Assembly: GCA_021234155.1 (NCBI GenBank)
Contig: JAJEKV010000052.1
Location: 1,239,933 to 1,303,932 of the forward strand
Direction: 5' to 3'
DNA from: Isoetes taiwanensis
Taxonomy: Eukaryota; Streptophyta; Lycopodiopsida; Isoetales; Isoetaceae
DNA: 64,000 nt
The number at the start of each line of letters is the position of its first letter. Position 1 is the first letter of the stretch. The translations under genes were made by a program, and so were the position numbers. This document shows positions 54,575-64,000 of the stretch, one piece after another. The notes under the pieces were generated by a model, which was not told the DNA's origin, ran no database searches, and was given only the letters and a program-made list of their open reading frames with translations.

Positions 54575-56350
54575 ATGGGGAGCGACGAGGGGGAGCTGGC
54601 CAACTTTATGGATGACACAGACGACTATGTTGAATATGTGCCTGTCAAAAAGAGGCGCATGTTGGAGGCTCAACGTGTTTTACAGCGCCGAACTCATCCA
54701 CCCAAGGATACAGTAATAGCAGCAAAGCCTAGCCTTTTGATTCAGGCTTTTCAGCTCAAAAAGGACATGCCCGAGCTTTCAGCCGCACAGCAAATGGTCA
54801 TCCAAGAACAGGAAATGATCGAAAGCTTGTCACAATGCAAAACCCTAACCTCTGTAAAGGAGCTTGCCAAAGGAATCCAATATACAGAGCCCATGAAGAC
54901 AAACTGGAAGCCTTCATCTCATGTTAGGCATATGAACCAGGCTGATTTTGACGAGATTCGCAACAAATGGCACATACTTGTAGAAGGTGAGGAAATTCCA
55001 CCACCCATTACGAAGTTCAAGGATATGCGGCTGCCAGAACCAATCCTGAGAAAGTTGAAGGATCAAAAAGTTTTTAAGCCCACTCCAATTCAGGTACAAG
55101 GTCTACCCGTAGTACTATCTGGTAGGGATATGGTTGGCGTTTCATTTACTGGATCAGGTAAGACTTTGGTATTTGCAATTCCACTTATTCTTCATGCCTT
55201 GGAGGAGGAAAGTAAAAGGAGTCTGATGGGTGGGGAAGGACCTTTTGGGCTTGTTGTTTGTCCTTCTAGGGAGCTTGCAACACAAACTTTTGAAGTAATC
55301 CAAACTTTTACTGCTGTGTTAGAGGAGAATGGCTATCCAGAATTGAGATCCATGCTTTGCATTGGAGGAAAAAACATGAGTTCCCAGCTTCAAGTTATGA
55401 AGAAGGGAGTACACATTGTTGTGGCTACTCCAGGAAGGCTCAAGGATATGCTTGCGAAGAAGAAAATGAACCTTGACAAGTGTAGTTATTTAGCATTGGA
55501 TGAGGCTGATAGGCTTGTGGACTTAGGGTTTGAAGAGGACATTAAAGAAATATGCGATTATTTCAAGGCTCAGAGACAAACCCTGCTTTTTTCTGCTACC
55601 ATGCCAAAGAAAATTTTAAACTTTGCAAAAAATGCTCTTGTAAAGCCTGTTGTGGTCAATGTAAGTAGAGCAGGTGCAGCAAATCTGGACGTCATTCAAG
55701 AGGTTGAATACGTTAAACAAGAAGCTAAATTAGTATATTTGTTAGAATGTCTGCAAAAGTCAGAGCCACCTGTGCTAATCTTTTGTGAGAACAAAGCTGA
55801 TGTTGATAAAATTTATGAGTACCTGCTTCTGAAAATGCAAGATGTTGTGGCAATTCATGGAGGAATGGATCAAGAGGAAAGAGAATATGCAATTGCTGCT
55901 TTTAAAAGAGGACAGAAGGATATACTGGTAGCAACAGATGTGGCATCAAAAGGCTTGGATTTTCCTAATATTCAACATGTTATTAACTATGACATGCCTG
56001 CTGAGATAGAAAATTATGTACACAGGATAGGACGAACTGGTCGTTGTGGAAAAACAGGTCTTGCATCAACATTTGTTAACAAGAATCAGAGCGAGACTAC
56101 TCTTCTGGACTTGAAACATCTACTAAAGGAAGCCAACCAAAGGATACCACCTGTGTTAGCCACCCTTGATGACCCAATGGAGGGAATTGAAGAGCTTGCC
56201 AAAGTTAGTGGTGTAAAAGGTTGTGCATGTTGTGGAGGATTAGGCCATCGAATAAGTGAATGTCCAAAGCTGGAGCGTCAAAAGAGGCGGGCCACAACTG
56301 TGACAAGGCAGGATTATTTTGGTTCGGGAGTTTATGGTGGCGAATTTTAG
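54575..56350 (+). CDS. RH35: DEAD-box RNA helicase 35 (DDX41/abstrakt orthologue)
   Basis: A single-exon 591-residue frame, the length I recall for Arabidopsis RH35. Helicase motifs in order: Q motif (about 160-185, KPTPIQVQ), motif I FTGSGKT 191-197, Ia PSRELA, Ib TPGRL, II DEAD 309-312, III SAT 340-342, IV LIFCEN, V ATDVASKGLDF, VI HRIGRTGR 483-490. A CCHC zinc knuckle C550-C553-H558-C563 and the end DYFGSGVYGG are diagnostic for the DDX41/abstrakt group. It unwinds RNA with ATP and acts in the nucleus with the spliceosome. The upstream ATG at 54544 opens a 24-codon frame overlapping this start, but TATATATA at about 54530 would place transcription start after it. All motifs are intact. Confidence 0.96.
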   Translation: MGSDEGELANFMDDTDDYVEYVPVKKRRMLEAQRVLQRRTHPPKDTVIAAKPSLLIQAFQLKKDMPELSAAQQMVIQEQEMIESLSQCKTLTSVKELAKGIQYTEPMKTNWKPSSHVRHMNQADFDEIRNKWHILVEGEEIPPPITKFKDMRLPEPILRKLKDQKVFKPTPIQVQGLPVVLSGRDMVGVSFTGSGKTLVFAIPLILHALEEESKRSLMGGEGPFGLVVCPSRELATQTFEVIQTFTAVLEENGYPELRSMLCIGGKNMSSQLQVMKKGVHIVVATPGRLKDMLAKKKMNLDKCSYLALDEADRLVDLGFEEDIKEICDYFKAQRQTLLFSATMPKKILNFAKNALVKPVVVNVSRAGAANLDVIQEVEYVKQEAKLVYLLECLQKSEPPVLIFCENKADVDKIYEYLLLKMQDVVAIHGGMDQEEREYAIAAFKRGQKDILVATDVASKGLDFPNIQHVINYDMPAEIENYVHRIGRTGRCGKTGLASTFVNKNQSETTLLDLKHLLKEANQRIPPVLATLDDPMEGIEELAKVSGVKGCACCGGLGHRISECPKLERQKRRATTVTRQDYFGSGVYGGEF

Positions 56351-57845
56351 TTCTTGAGAGTAAATGGTTAAATGTATAGTTCAAACCTTGTACAGTGCCC
56401 TATCAGATCCTGGGAATTATCCTGCTATTGATCTGCATGATTCTTTGGGCACGCACTTAAGGCCGTACTTAAGAAGCTGCTGTTAAACATTCTGTGGTGT
56501 GCAACAGCTTAATTCCAGTGTATTTGAGAGATTGATTCATACACTTGTCTGTGGAATGTTCTGTATCTTCTAACAAGCGAGTTGCAGCATATCAGATTAG
56601 TTACAATGTTACAAACTTTCCCTCTTTGGCTATCTATATTTTATATATGTGGCATATTTGCCTCTCGGGCTTTTGCCATAGATCGAAATTGTTAGAGGAA
56701 TCTCAAACAAAACAAGTTCAACTTGGCGTGAGAAAAGTAGAAGAGTTATGATCCGCTTCTAGAATAATTGGCAAGAGGAAACTTGAAGAGCTGCAATAAT
56801 CCGACTTAGAATCTGTGATTTGAGAATCCAAAATTTTGGACGTTTGAATATAATGATCTGTTCTCTTAGGCGTGACTCCAATAGGATAGTTTCTATAAAC
56901 TAATACATTACATGATGCTTTTAAGTATCATAGTTGACATATATTACATCTAAGATCTTAGATCACAATATGAAATCAATATGACTCAATATTGTAGAGG
57001 GAATGGATCCATTGCAACAATATCCTATCATGCTAACTGAGAAATGGGTAATGGCAACAATGTTCCAGCAGTTAAAATTCAAGCGCAGTGGCATTAAGAA
57101 AAAGGAGAATGCACAAGGTAAATTTTCTCCATTAGCTCTCTTTGCAGGTACTTCTCCCAGAAAAAATATCATCTTTAGAAAAATGAGAACATGTTGACAA
57201 TCGAGAGAACAAGGTTGTAAGTTAAGTCGTTTGAAAGAAGCGAGGGACCCAGAAGCCCTGATCTGGTGGTAAGTTAATGGATTTGGGCATGCTCTAAGAG
57301 TGTTGCATCTTCCAAGATGATTATAAGTATTTAAGAAAAACTGAAATTTCTTGTGGCATCTAGCCTACTGCTACTTCTCTATACGTATCCTTGTGGTTGT
57401 GATTTATGTATCTCCAGTATGCACTTTTATGCTAATGTTATATTTCAGAGCTTTACTGAAAGAATATAGAATCAACGTTTTTCAACCTTTTGCAGATACT
57501 GGAGTTACAACACATTCTCAAACAAGTATAACAGACTTGGATTACGATTATCACTATCATATTTTACATACTTGCACATCCCACGTGCTTTAAATAGGCC
57601 TCATCTTGAACGTCTATTTGCAATTATAAACTGTGTGCTAGCAATACTTTGACTCATCAGTTACTGCGTTATCAGGATAAATACTACTTCCGATTCTGCC
57701 TAGTTTCCATTTTTGAAGTGAATTAATATGTACTCTGTCACTAGTATTCGGTTCAAGTCTGTATTACAGAGCTTGATGTAATACTAAAAAGTATTTTGCA
57801 GACATTTTCAAAATTTTATGGCCTGTGAATTGCAATATTGGCAGG
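56351..57845. other. RH35 3' flank and intergenic sequence
   Basis: No clear gene. A short plus-strand frame at 57003-57120 (MDPLQQYPIMLTEKWVMATM, ending at a GTAAAT donor-like site) looks mildly coding but is unrecognised. Confidence 0.3.
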
Positions 57846-58340
57846 TGACTTTTCCTTGGATTCAAGAACGAAGGTTGTATGTGGCAAAGGAGCATCTGTG
57901 GAGGACTAGTCTTTTAATACATGTTTCAAGATCTGGGCTCCTAGTCAAACCAGATGGAACTCCAAATACCGAAACATTTGGAAAGTAAGTAAATCTTCTT
58001 TTGCATCAATTACCTCTCCAATAATCATCTTATATGTCGGATAATGTGTGTGCTTCTGGCTTCAAGAAAAGCTTGGAAAGTTCTTCTGATAAAACAGGTT
58101 TTCATCTGTTTTATCCAAGATTGAAGAAAGCATGAGATAACCAATTGCATGCAGCAGGGGCTACTTTCACTTCCGAAAGCTTGCAAGGTTTGGCAATGCC
58201 TGGAGATTCATCAGAATACCATGTTCTTCTGTTAGAGCTTGCAAGGTAGAAGCACGCATACTCTAAATCTTGCTATGTTCGTCTGTTAGCTTGCAGGGCA
58301 GAAGCCGGAAGATGAAGATCCAACGCAAATGACCTGCTGC
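57846..58340 (+). other. Possible exons of an unrecognised gene or relic
   Basis: An open segment 57846-57984 is bordered by TTGGCAG and GTAAGT, i.e. consensus splice sites, and reads VTFPWIQERRLYVAKEHLWR and then SRSGLLVKPDGTPNTETFGK. A second open segment (58155-58246) follows an acceptor-like CAGCAG and precedes GTAGAAG; a third begins after CTTGCAG at 58298. The phases of segments one and two do not join to the best-looking frame, so it may be decayed. No family recognised. Confidence 0.3.
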
Positions 58341-59740
58341 TAGAGGTCGTGAGAGAATGTTGTAGCAGTTTGACATTCGAAGATAAACCAAAAAGCAAAC
58401 CAACTTTCCTTAGACGTTCCCTAAAACTGGCTTCCACCATTATTTTTTTTTGCTAAACCATTGGATTTGTTAAATACGAATTAATACATAAATACGTGCA
58501 AATACGAGCATCTGAATGGCCCAAGAGCTTCAACTTGAAAAAGCTCCGGTGAAGCAACAAAGATTCGGAGGTAGAATCAACAACGGAATTGGCTGTGCAC
58601 AAATTCGGAACAAAATCCGAAATAAGAAACTGCAGCAAGAGGAGGAATGAAGGAAGAACAAATAAATGGACCAACCAACCAGAAAGAAAAAAAAAACTGT
58701 CTAGGTTCAGAAATCTCGTCTGATAAGTACAGCCATAGCTATACAGACGGTTTACTGACCGGGGAGTCGAACCCTGGTAATACCAACCATTTACAAACAT
58801 TTGATCTCTCTAAAAATAAACGTCTGAAACTGCAAAAAACAAACCCCAAAAATAATATAAACCCACCTCAACCTTTAAGAGACAAATGAAAAGATCTTTC
58901 GGGGACATTAGTTCCATTCGTGGGCTTGTCCAACTAATAATACTCTATATGCATTTTGTAACATGGTCTAGAATTAATGGTTGTGATCAACCAGATCGAT
59001 AAGGCATAACATCCAACGGCTAGAAGTATGTTATTAGAGCGGGCATCCAGTTTTCATCCACCATGCATCCTTGCAAGGTTGTATCCTCTCCAAAATTGAT
59101 CGTCGCAATAACCGAACTTGCTTTGCGCCATAAGCAACCTTGTTCTGCTCTATTGTTCAGATCTTGTCCGATGCAAGCAGATTTAGCTCTTTATTCTGAT
59201 ATTGCAGGTCTTCAATGATTCACAATTCCCAAACACCTGAAAGTCATGATCATACTCGGACGAGACAGTTCCTGTTGATCCGTTGGAGCGTTTACCTAAA
59301 ATTGTATGTGTTTTTGTATGGGTACTTGTTTCTTGGATGTCTTTTGTTGTTTGTATGTATTTTGTTGTTTATGTTCAAATTTCTTATAGCTTTAATGAAG
59401 CACAATTTCATTATTTTTGGACATTACCTAAATTTGTGGACTTTCTATGGAAATCTTGCTTCGATGACAGTTTTCATACACTGACAGATATCTTCAGCGA
59501 GTGCTGCATATGCTTCAACAACAACACTGGAATCTTGACAGTATTGGGTAGCTTCTTCTTATTGGAAGAAGCCCAAGCATAATTGAGAGTCTCTATCTCA
59601 ATGGAGTCACTAGCAGTCGTTAGCCTCCATCTTTTCGTTGAACAATTGAAATAATTGGATGGCTACACTTGGTTCCTCATAGGGACAGACTCCCAACAAG
59701 TCACTTGTATAGTCTCGGAGTTCTTTTTCTTATCATCCAT
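58341..59740. other. Intergenic, no gene seen
   Basis: Overlapping plus-strand frames at 59215-59582 are hydrophobic but lack any recognisable motif or supporting signals. Otherwise AT-rich with no feature. Confidence 0.35.
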
Positions 59741-60598
59741 TTGGGGCTCTTCAGTAGCATATCCTACCCTCATCAGGGCGTGCCGCTATAAATATAACCT
59801 CTTTATCTTTGAATGGATTGAATTCCAATATAGGTTTATCCTTCCAGGGAGCAACGTTCCATGTGGTGATGGCTTGACGCTTTGTGGTACATGATGGGCC
59901 ATTCTCAAACTCCAAAACTAGAGGCCCATTGTGCCCTGTCAACCTCTCATCGTCATCAGAGATATGTACATGTTTATTGAAAGATATAAAAGATATGAAA
60001 TCATATACCTATTTCTGTTTTGTACAAATGAATCGTCCAGTTACAAGAGAAATTTCACTGTAAGATCTTCATGGATAGCTCGATCAAATGGACCTTCATG
60101 TTCTTCCAACGAGTCCACCGGTATACTGAGAATAGATAGTGCCAACTTCGATGAAAGTGCCTTCTTGTCGAAAAGTGCAGTAGCTTAGATCTGGAATGGC
60201 TCCATGAACATCCCCTCTCACCTCGTCTATGTATAACCACTAACGAACCCATACATTTATTTGCATCCAATTGAACCCATCCAAGTGATTGTGATTTCCA
60301 TTTAGGGTTTTCCTATGAAAAGAAGAAAATGAAATGTGAACTTCGTGACTTTGGAGGCTCATATTTTATCTGAATCTTTGTTCACTCTCCTCCGTGGTGC
60401 TCTTTATATCTGGCTTTCATCTTCATCTTCTCCAACCCCAAGCCCGAAGAACACGTGCAGGAATATAGGCGACATCACTTGCAATCTGGACTCAAGTTGG
60501 AAGGTAGTGACGTGCGCAAACGCTTGAACATATTGAGAAGTATTTTCTAGACGATCGAAGATCATACACTCTGGGATGGGAGGGAGTGGCTGCCACAT
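59741..60598 (-). other. Coding-like minus-strand segments, unrecognised
   Basis: Three open minus-strand stretches look protein-like. They are 60598-60404 (starting MWQPLPPIPECMIFDRLENT), about 60190-60056 (LALSILSIPVDSLEEHEGPF, then DRAIHEDLTVKFLL, ending at a GTAACT donor-like site) and about 59960-59751 (GPLVLEFENGPSCTTKRQAI, KDKPILEFNPFKDKEVIFIA). Stops at their ends and lack of clear splice continuity suggest exons of a decayed gene. I cannot name the family. Confidence 0.25.
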
Positions 60599-60845
60599 TC
60601 TAGAACATCTTCATTTATTGGTTCAAGTCTTTTGCTTCTCCCATGTTCTGTTCTGCCATAATTTCTGCAGTCTATGTTTGCTTCCTCTACAAGTCTCTCA
60701 GCTTGAGATTTCTTTCGTTTGGGCATGTAGTCTTCTATGTCTGTGTTCCTTGGTTGTACTTCATCAAAAAGACTATTATCTGGACCTATATTTTCTTCTG
60801 AATTTCCACTGCTGAGTTTCTGATCAGAGATGCCATCATCCTATT

Positions 60846-62440
60846 CTAAATCCACTTCAAATGATACTTTCTTGACTGTTTGGCCACATTAGTACTATTT
60901 GATGTCTTTTGATGCCTATCTTTATACAATGTTGTTTCATCAAAGACAACATCTCTACTTATGACAATTTGCTTGGTATTTGGTACAAAAATTATGTACC
61001 CCTTGGACTCTACATCATATCCAACTAAATAACCAATTTCAACTTTATTGTCAAGTTTTTTCCTGAGTTCTGAAGGTACATGTGAATATGCTAGGCATCC
61101 ATAAACCTTGAACATGCTGTAATCTAAATCCCATTTTTGATTTGACCAAAGGTTTAGTGGCACATTACCTTTTAAAATGGCAATGGGCAGTCTATTTTGT
61201 ATCAACACTGCTGTTTTGAGTGCTTCCTCCCAAAGGTAGTTTGGCAGACTACTATGTTTAATCATAGATCTCACAGCATCCATTAAGGTTCTGTTCTTCC
61301 TCTCTGCAACTCCGTTTTGCTGAGGAGTGTACTTGCAAGTTAATTGTCTCTTGATGCCATTAGTAATGCGAAAAGATTTGAATCTTTTGGATAAATACCC
61401 CCTCCCCCCCGGTATGATCTTATGCACTTAACTTTTGAGCCTGTTTCTCTCTCCACCTCAGTCACATACTGTTTAAAAGTTGCAAGAGGTTGAGATTTCT
61501 TTTGTAAACAATAGCATTTGCCCTTTCTACTGTAGTACCTTTTGCTTAATCTACTCCTAACATTCAAGGGTCCATTTAAGTCTGTACGTATCAGATCCAA
61601 TACATTTTTGGCCCTATGTTTTGCCTTTTTGAAAATAAGTCTATTTATTTTGCCAAGCATGCATCCTTCATAGGGTAAGTTTTCAGTTTGCAGATCTTTA
61701 CAGTTGATCCAACCTTGCTTTGCCAGAAACTTGATGTTATTCAAATGTGTGTGACCTAATCTGTTATGCCATGTCCCAGCCTCTGATAGATGTACAACAT
61801 TAACACTATTACAGTTTATATTCTGCATCTGAAATAGGTTTCCACATCTTTGAGCAAAGAACTCCAACTGATCATTAAGATAAATTTTACATCCTTGTGA
61901 GTCAAAAGTGACTCGATACTCCAAATCAACAAGCTGGCTTATTGAAATCAAGCTTTTAACTATATTGGATACACATAAAACATTCTTAATGTCTACAATA
62001 TTTCCTTCTAGATCAAAGAGCTGCAATAATCCTTTTCCCAGAGCATTGCATTACTGATCCCTCAACTCCACTATCAACTATAATGTCATTAGTACTTTTA
62101 TTAGACTCAAGGTCATTATCTAAAATGGATAAGGTCAGATTTACCTCATTTTCATCTTCTTGTTTTGGTTCTCCATCATGTTCTTGAGTAATATGTACTC
62201 CACTTGATGTTCTTCCACCCCTTCCTCTATAGTTTGTGTTCCTTCCTCCTCTAGAGTCTCTTCCTCTGCCTCTGCCCCTTCCATGATCCTTTGGAATGGA
62301 GCATTTTGCTACAATGTGCCCTTTTCCTCAACAATGGTAGCAATCACTTTTGAAATGCCCTGGTTCATGGCAGTAAAAACACTTTCCTTTTTTGCTTTTG
62401 GTATTTTTCCCAGTATGAATTGTCGATTTTATACAGATTC
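60846..62440 (-). pseudogene. Copia fragment 2: gag end, protease, integrase
   Basis: On the minus strand the pieces are two CCHC-type knuckles (about 62400-62290), an Arg/Gly-rich stretch, and a damaged protease loop DSGVEGS near 62060. A GAG-pre-integrase segment with WHNRLGHTHLNNIKFLAKQG comes next (about 61790), then integrase with TPQQNGVAERKNRTLMDAVR (about 61330) and its C-terminal extension, ending at 60846. A frameshift lies at the C-rich run near 61400. RT, RNase H and both LTRs are absent, so it is a dead internal fragment of a lineage distinct from the intact Copia. Confidence 0.85.
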
Positions 62441-63433
62441 AGCTTCGACGGTTAAGCCGTCGGTTATGGTTGGTTACAGGTGGTAGCTTATGAATAAATT
62501 TCCCTCCAATATGTGTGCCTTAACCTCCTTAAATATTCAAGAGAACTTTATCCTTTTACGACCATGAAACATCAACCTTCACAACCATTAACTATTAAAA
62601 GGAATAATGGTCATATTGTGACCTATGCATTAATTCTTCTAGTGCATCTGAGTCAACCTGTGTAATGTAGTATGGGGTTCTCCAAACTTTCAACACTTCA
62701 TGTATCTGCATATGGTTGTATCATTAGCCCTGCAACCTACATGTGATAACTTCATACTGCTATTGCAACATGTGAGAGGCTGTTATGGTAACATAATAAG
62801 GCAGTATGTTCAATGCATTTCATTGGAGTTATTTTCTACTGTAATGTTACAATCTGTTTTGAGAACATCTTGTTGCGTATGAATCCTAAATGTACAATGT
62901 TTACTCCTAAGAAGACAGTTTAAACCATTGAGTGATGTGGAAAATGGGGTTTGATCCCATCTTCTTTTTTCTCCGACGGTTGAGGTTGCAAGTTCAGGCA
63001 TCTCTTCTGGGATATTCCATGAATGTAGGGCTAGGATTAGGACGAGTATGGATTAGGATATAATGGGATGGTATGGCACAATGCGGTCATGTTGGATTCC
63101 AGGTCTATGGTCTATCCAACGCTGGTTTTGTTGGTCAAGTTCAACTGCAACAGAGTAATGTGGAGCGGGAAATCTATACTTGCATTGCTTAAGATGAGAG
63201 TACTTGTAACATGACGATCTACATGTATGGATTTGTTTTTGTAAGACAAGGTCTTGCAATCTCATTTGGAATGACGTCATCTATTTGTTTGTTTGTTTGT
63301 TTATTTGTTTTTTTCTTTTTTATTGAAGGCAGTTTATCTCGTTTGTTACTCTATTGATATCTTCACTTGATACCCAGAGGACAATATGGGCATGCAATGA
63401 ATGTCTATTCTGAACTTCATATCTTAAAACATA
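62441..63433. other. Intergenic, no gene seen
   Basis: Only a (TTTG)n microsatellite near 63284-63312 and a small palindrome CGACGG-TTAAG-CCGTCG at about 62446-62462 stand out. Confidence 0.4.
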
Positions 63434-64000
63434 ATGGAGAACATTCCCAACTATTCCGTTTTCACAAAATTTTTTAGGAACATTTGCATCCTAACATGGA
63501 ATAAAACTGCGCATTCAACTGGGCAATCTGCCCACGTTAATGTTTCATCATACAATAGGCCTGGGCTTGGATTTCAAAGGCTTCAGCTTCAGCAACTCTA
63601 TCAGAGAAAGAAGAATCAAAGAAGAAGAAGGGGCACTATGGGCACAAAGTGAGTCTAGTGGATCTGATCACAGTTCAAGCAGTGATTCTATGGTATCTAT
63701 CACCAAACCTTTCAGGGCTGAAAAAGAAGAGTCTCATAGCGAATCCAAATCCAGACTTCGTGCAGACAATTGGATAGGTAAGATTGTACTGTTTTGGTGC
63801 AAGTTTATTGCTTACTTGTATTCCTGGATTTGTTGCTAGAACGTCCAGTTTTGTTGTAAATCTTCATGGCACTTGTACCTAGATTCTAGTGCCACTGACC
63901 ATGAAGAGACCTGTTTGAACAGTTTGAAGCTATGCCTGGTAATAAAAAGTTCAAGATTGGAAAAGGAATGCTAAGCATAAAGGGGATTGGAACAGTAGGA
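63434..64000 (+). pseudogene. Copia fragment 3: gag spacer and protease, runs off the window
   Basis: Ser/Asp-rich spacer SSGSDHSSSSDSMVSITKPF (about 63648-63707) corresponds to the spacer between knuckle and protease in the intact Copia. Protease follows as LYLDSSATDH (D-S-G changed to D-S-S) near 63877, and after a frame change MPGNKKFKIGKGMLSIKGIG to the window end. A GTAAGA splice-donor-like site at 63778 sits where the intact Copia has GTAATG. The 3' part lies outside the window. Confidence 0.7.

Overview
The window is nuclear DNA of a land plant, probably one with a large, retrotransposon-rich genome. The evidence is an S-domain receptor kinase relic, a plant-type non-specific phospholipase C with introns, an RH35/DDX41-type DEAD-box helicase, a eukaryotic tRNA-Thr gene without encoded CCA, and plant Copia, Gypsy (chromovirus and Tat-like) and LINE elements. 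A non-seed vascular plant is possible, but that is inference.

Layout. 0-4.4 kb: a folate-biopterin transporter exon relic, a 462-bp TA-flanked MITE, a compact minus-strand gene for a secreted Cys-rich peptide with TATA box and poly(A) signal, and a frameshifted G-type lectin receptor kinase. 4.4-9.35 kb: a young Copia element with 222-bp LTRs that read identical and an uninterrupted 1413-codon gag-pol. 10.2-19.8 kb: a truncated and a complete copy of an NPC phospholipase gene, with two foldback TIR elements between them. 20.8-22.4 kb: tRNA-Thr, a downstream repeat array carrying decayed tRNA 3' ends, and a second MITE.

25.0-48.1 kb is one nest. A degenerate LINE was split by a 12-kb Tat-like Gypsy element (25283-37246, TSD ATTCC) and by a 9.4-kb chromovirus (38305-47700, TSD CATTG/TATTG). 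The first Gypsy itself received a 5'-truncated LINE copy. The Tat-like element has extra reading frames after pol, including an antisense ORF with its own TATA box. The chromovirus gag begins with a histone-H3-tail-like sequence.

48.1-54.5 kb: minisatellites, a palindromic repeat array, a SINE-like unit, a related solo LTR and duplicated sequence upstream of the helicase gene. 54.6-56.35 kb: intact single-exon RH35. 56.4-64 kb: unrecognised coding-like fragments and two broken Copia fragments.

The host genes that look functional are the Cys-rich peptide gene, NPC, tRNA-Thr and RH35. They share no pathway; NPC acts in membrane lipid turnover and RH35 in pre-mRNA splicing. Everything else is mobile DNA or relics. 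All calls are by eye from motifs; no alignments or searches were run.
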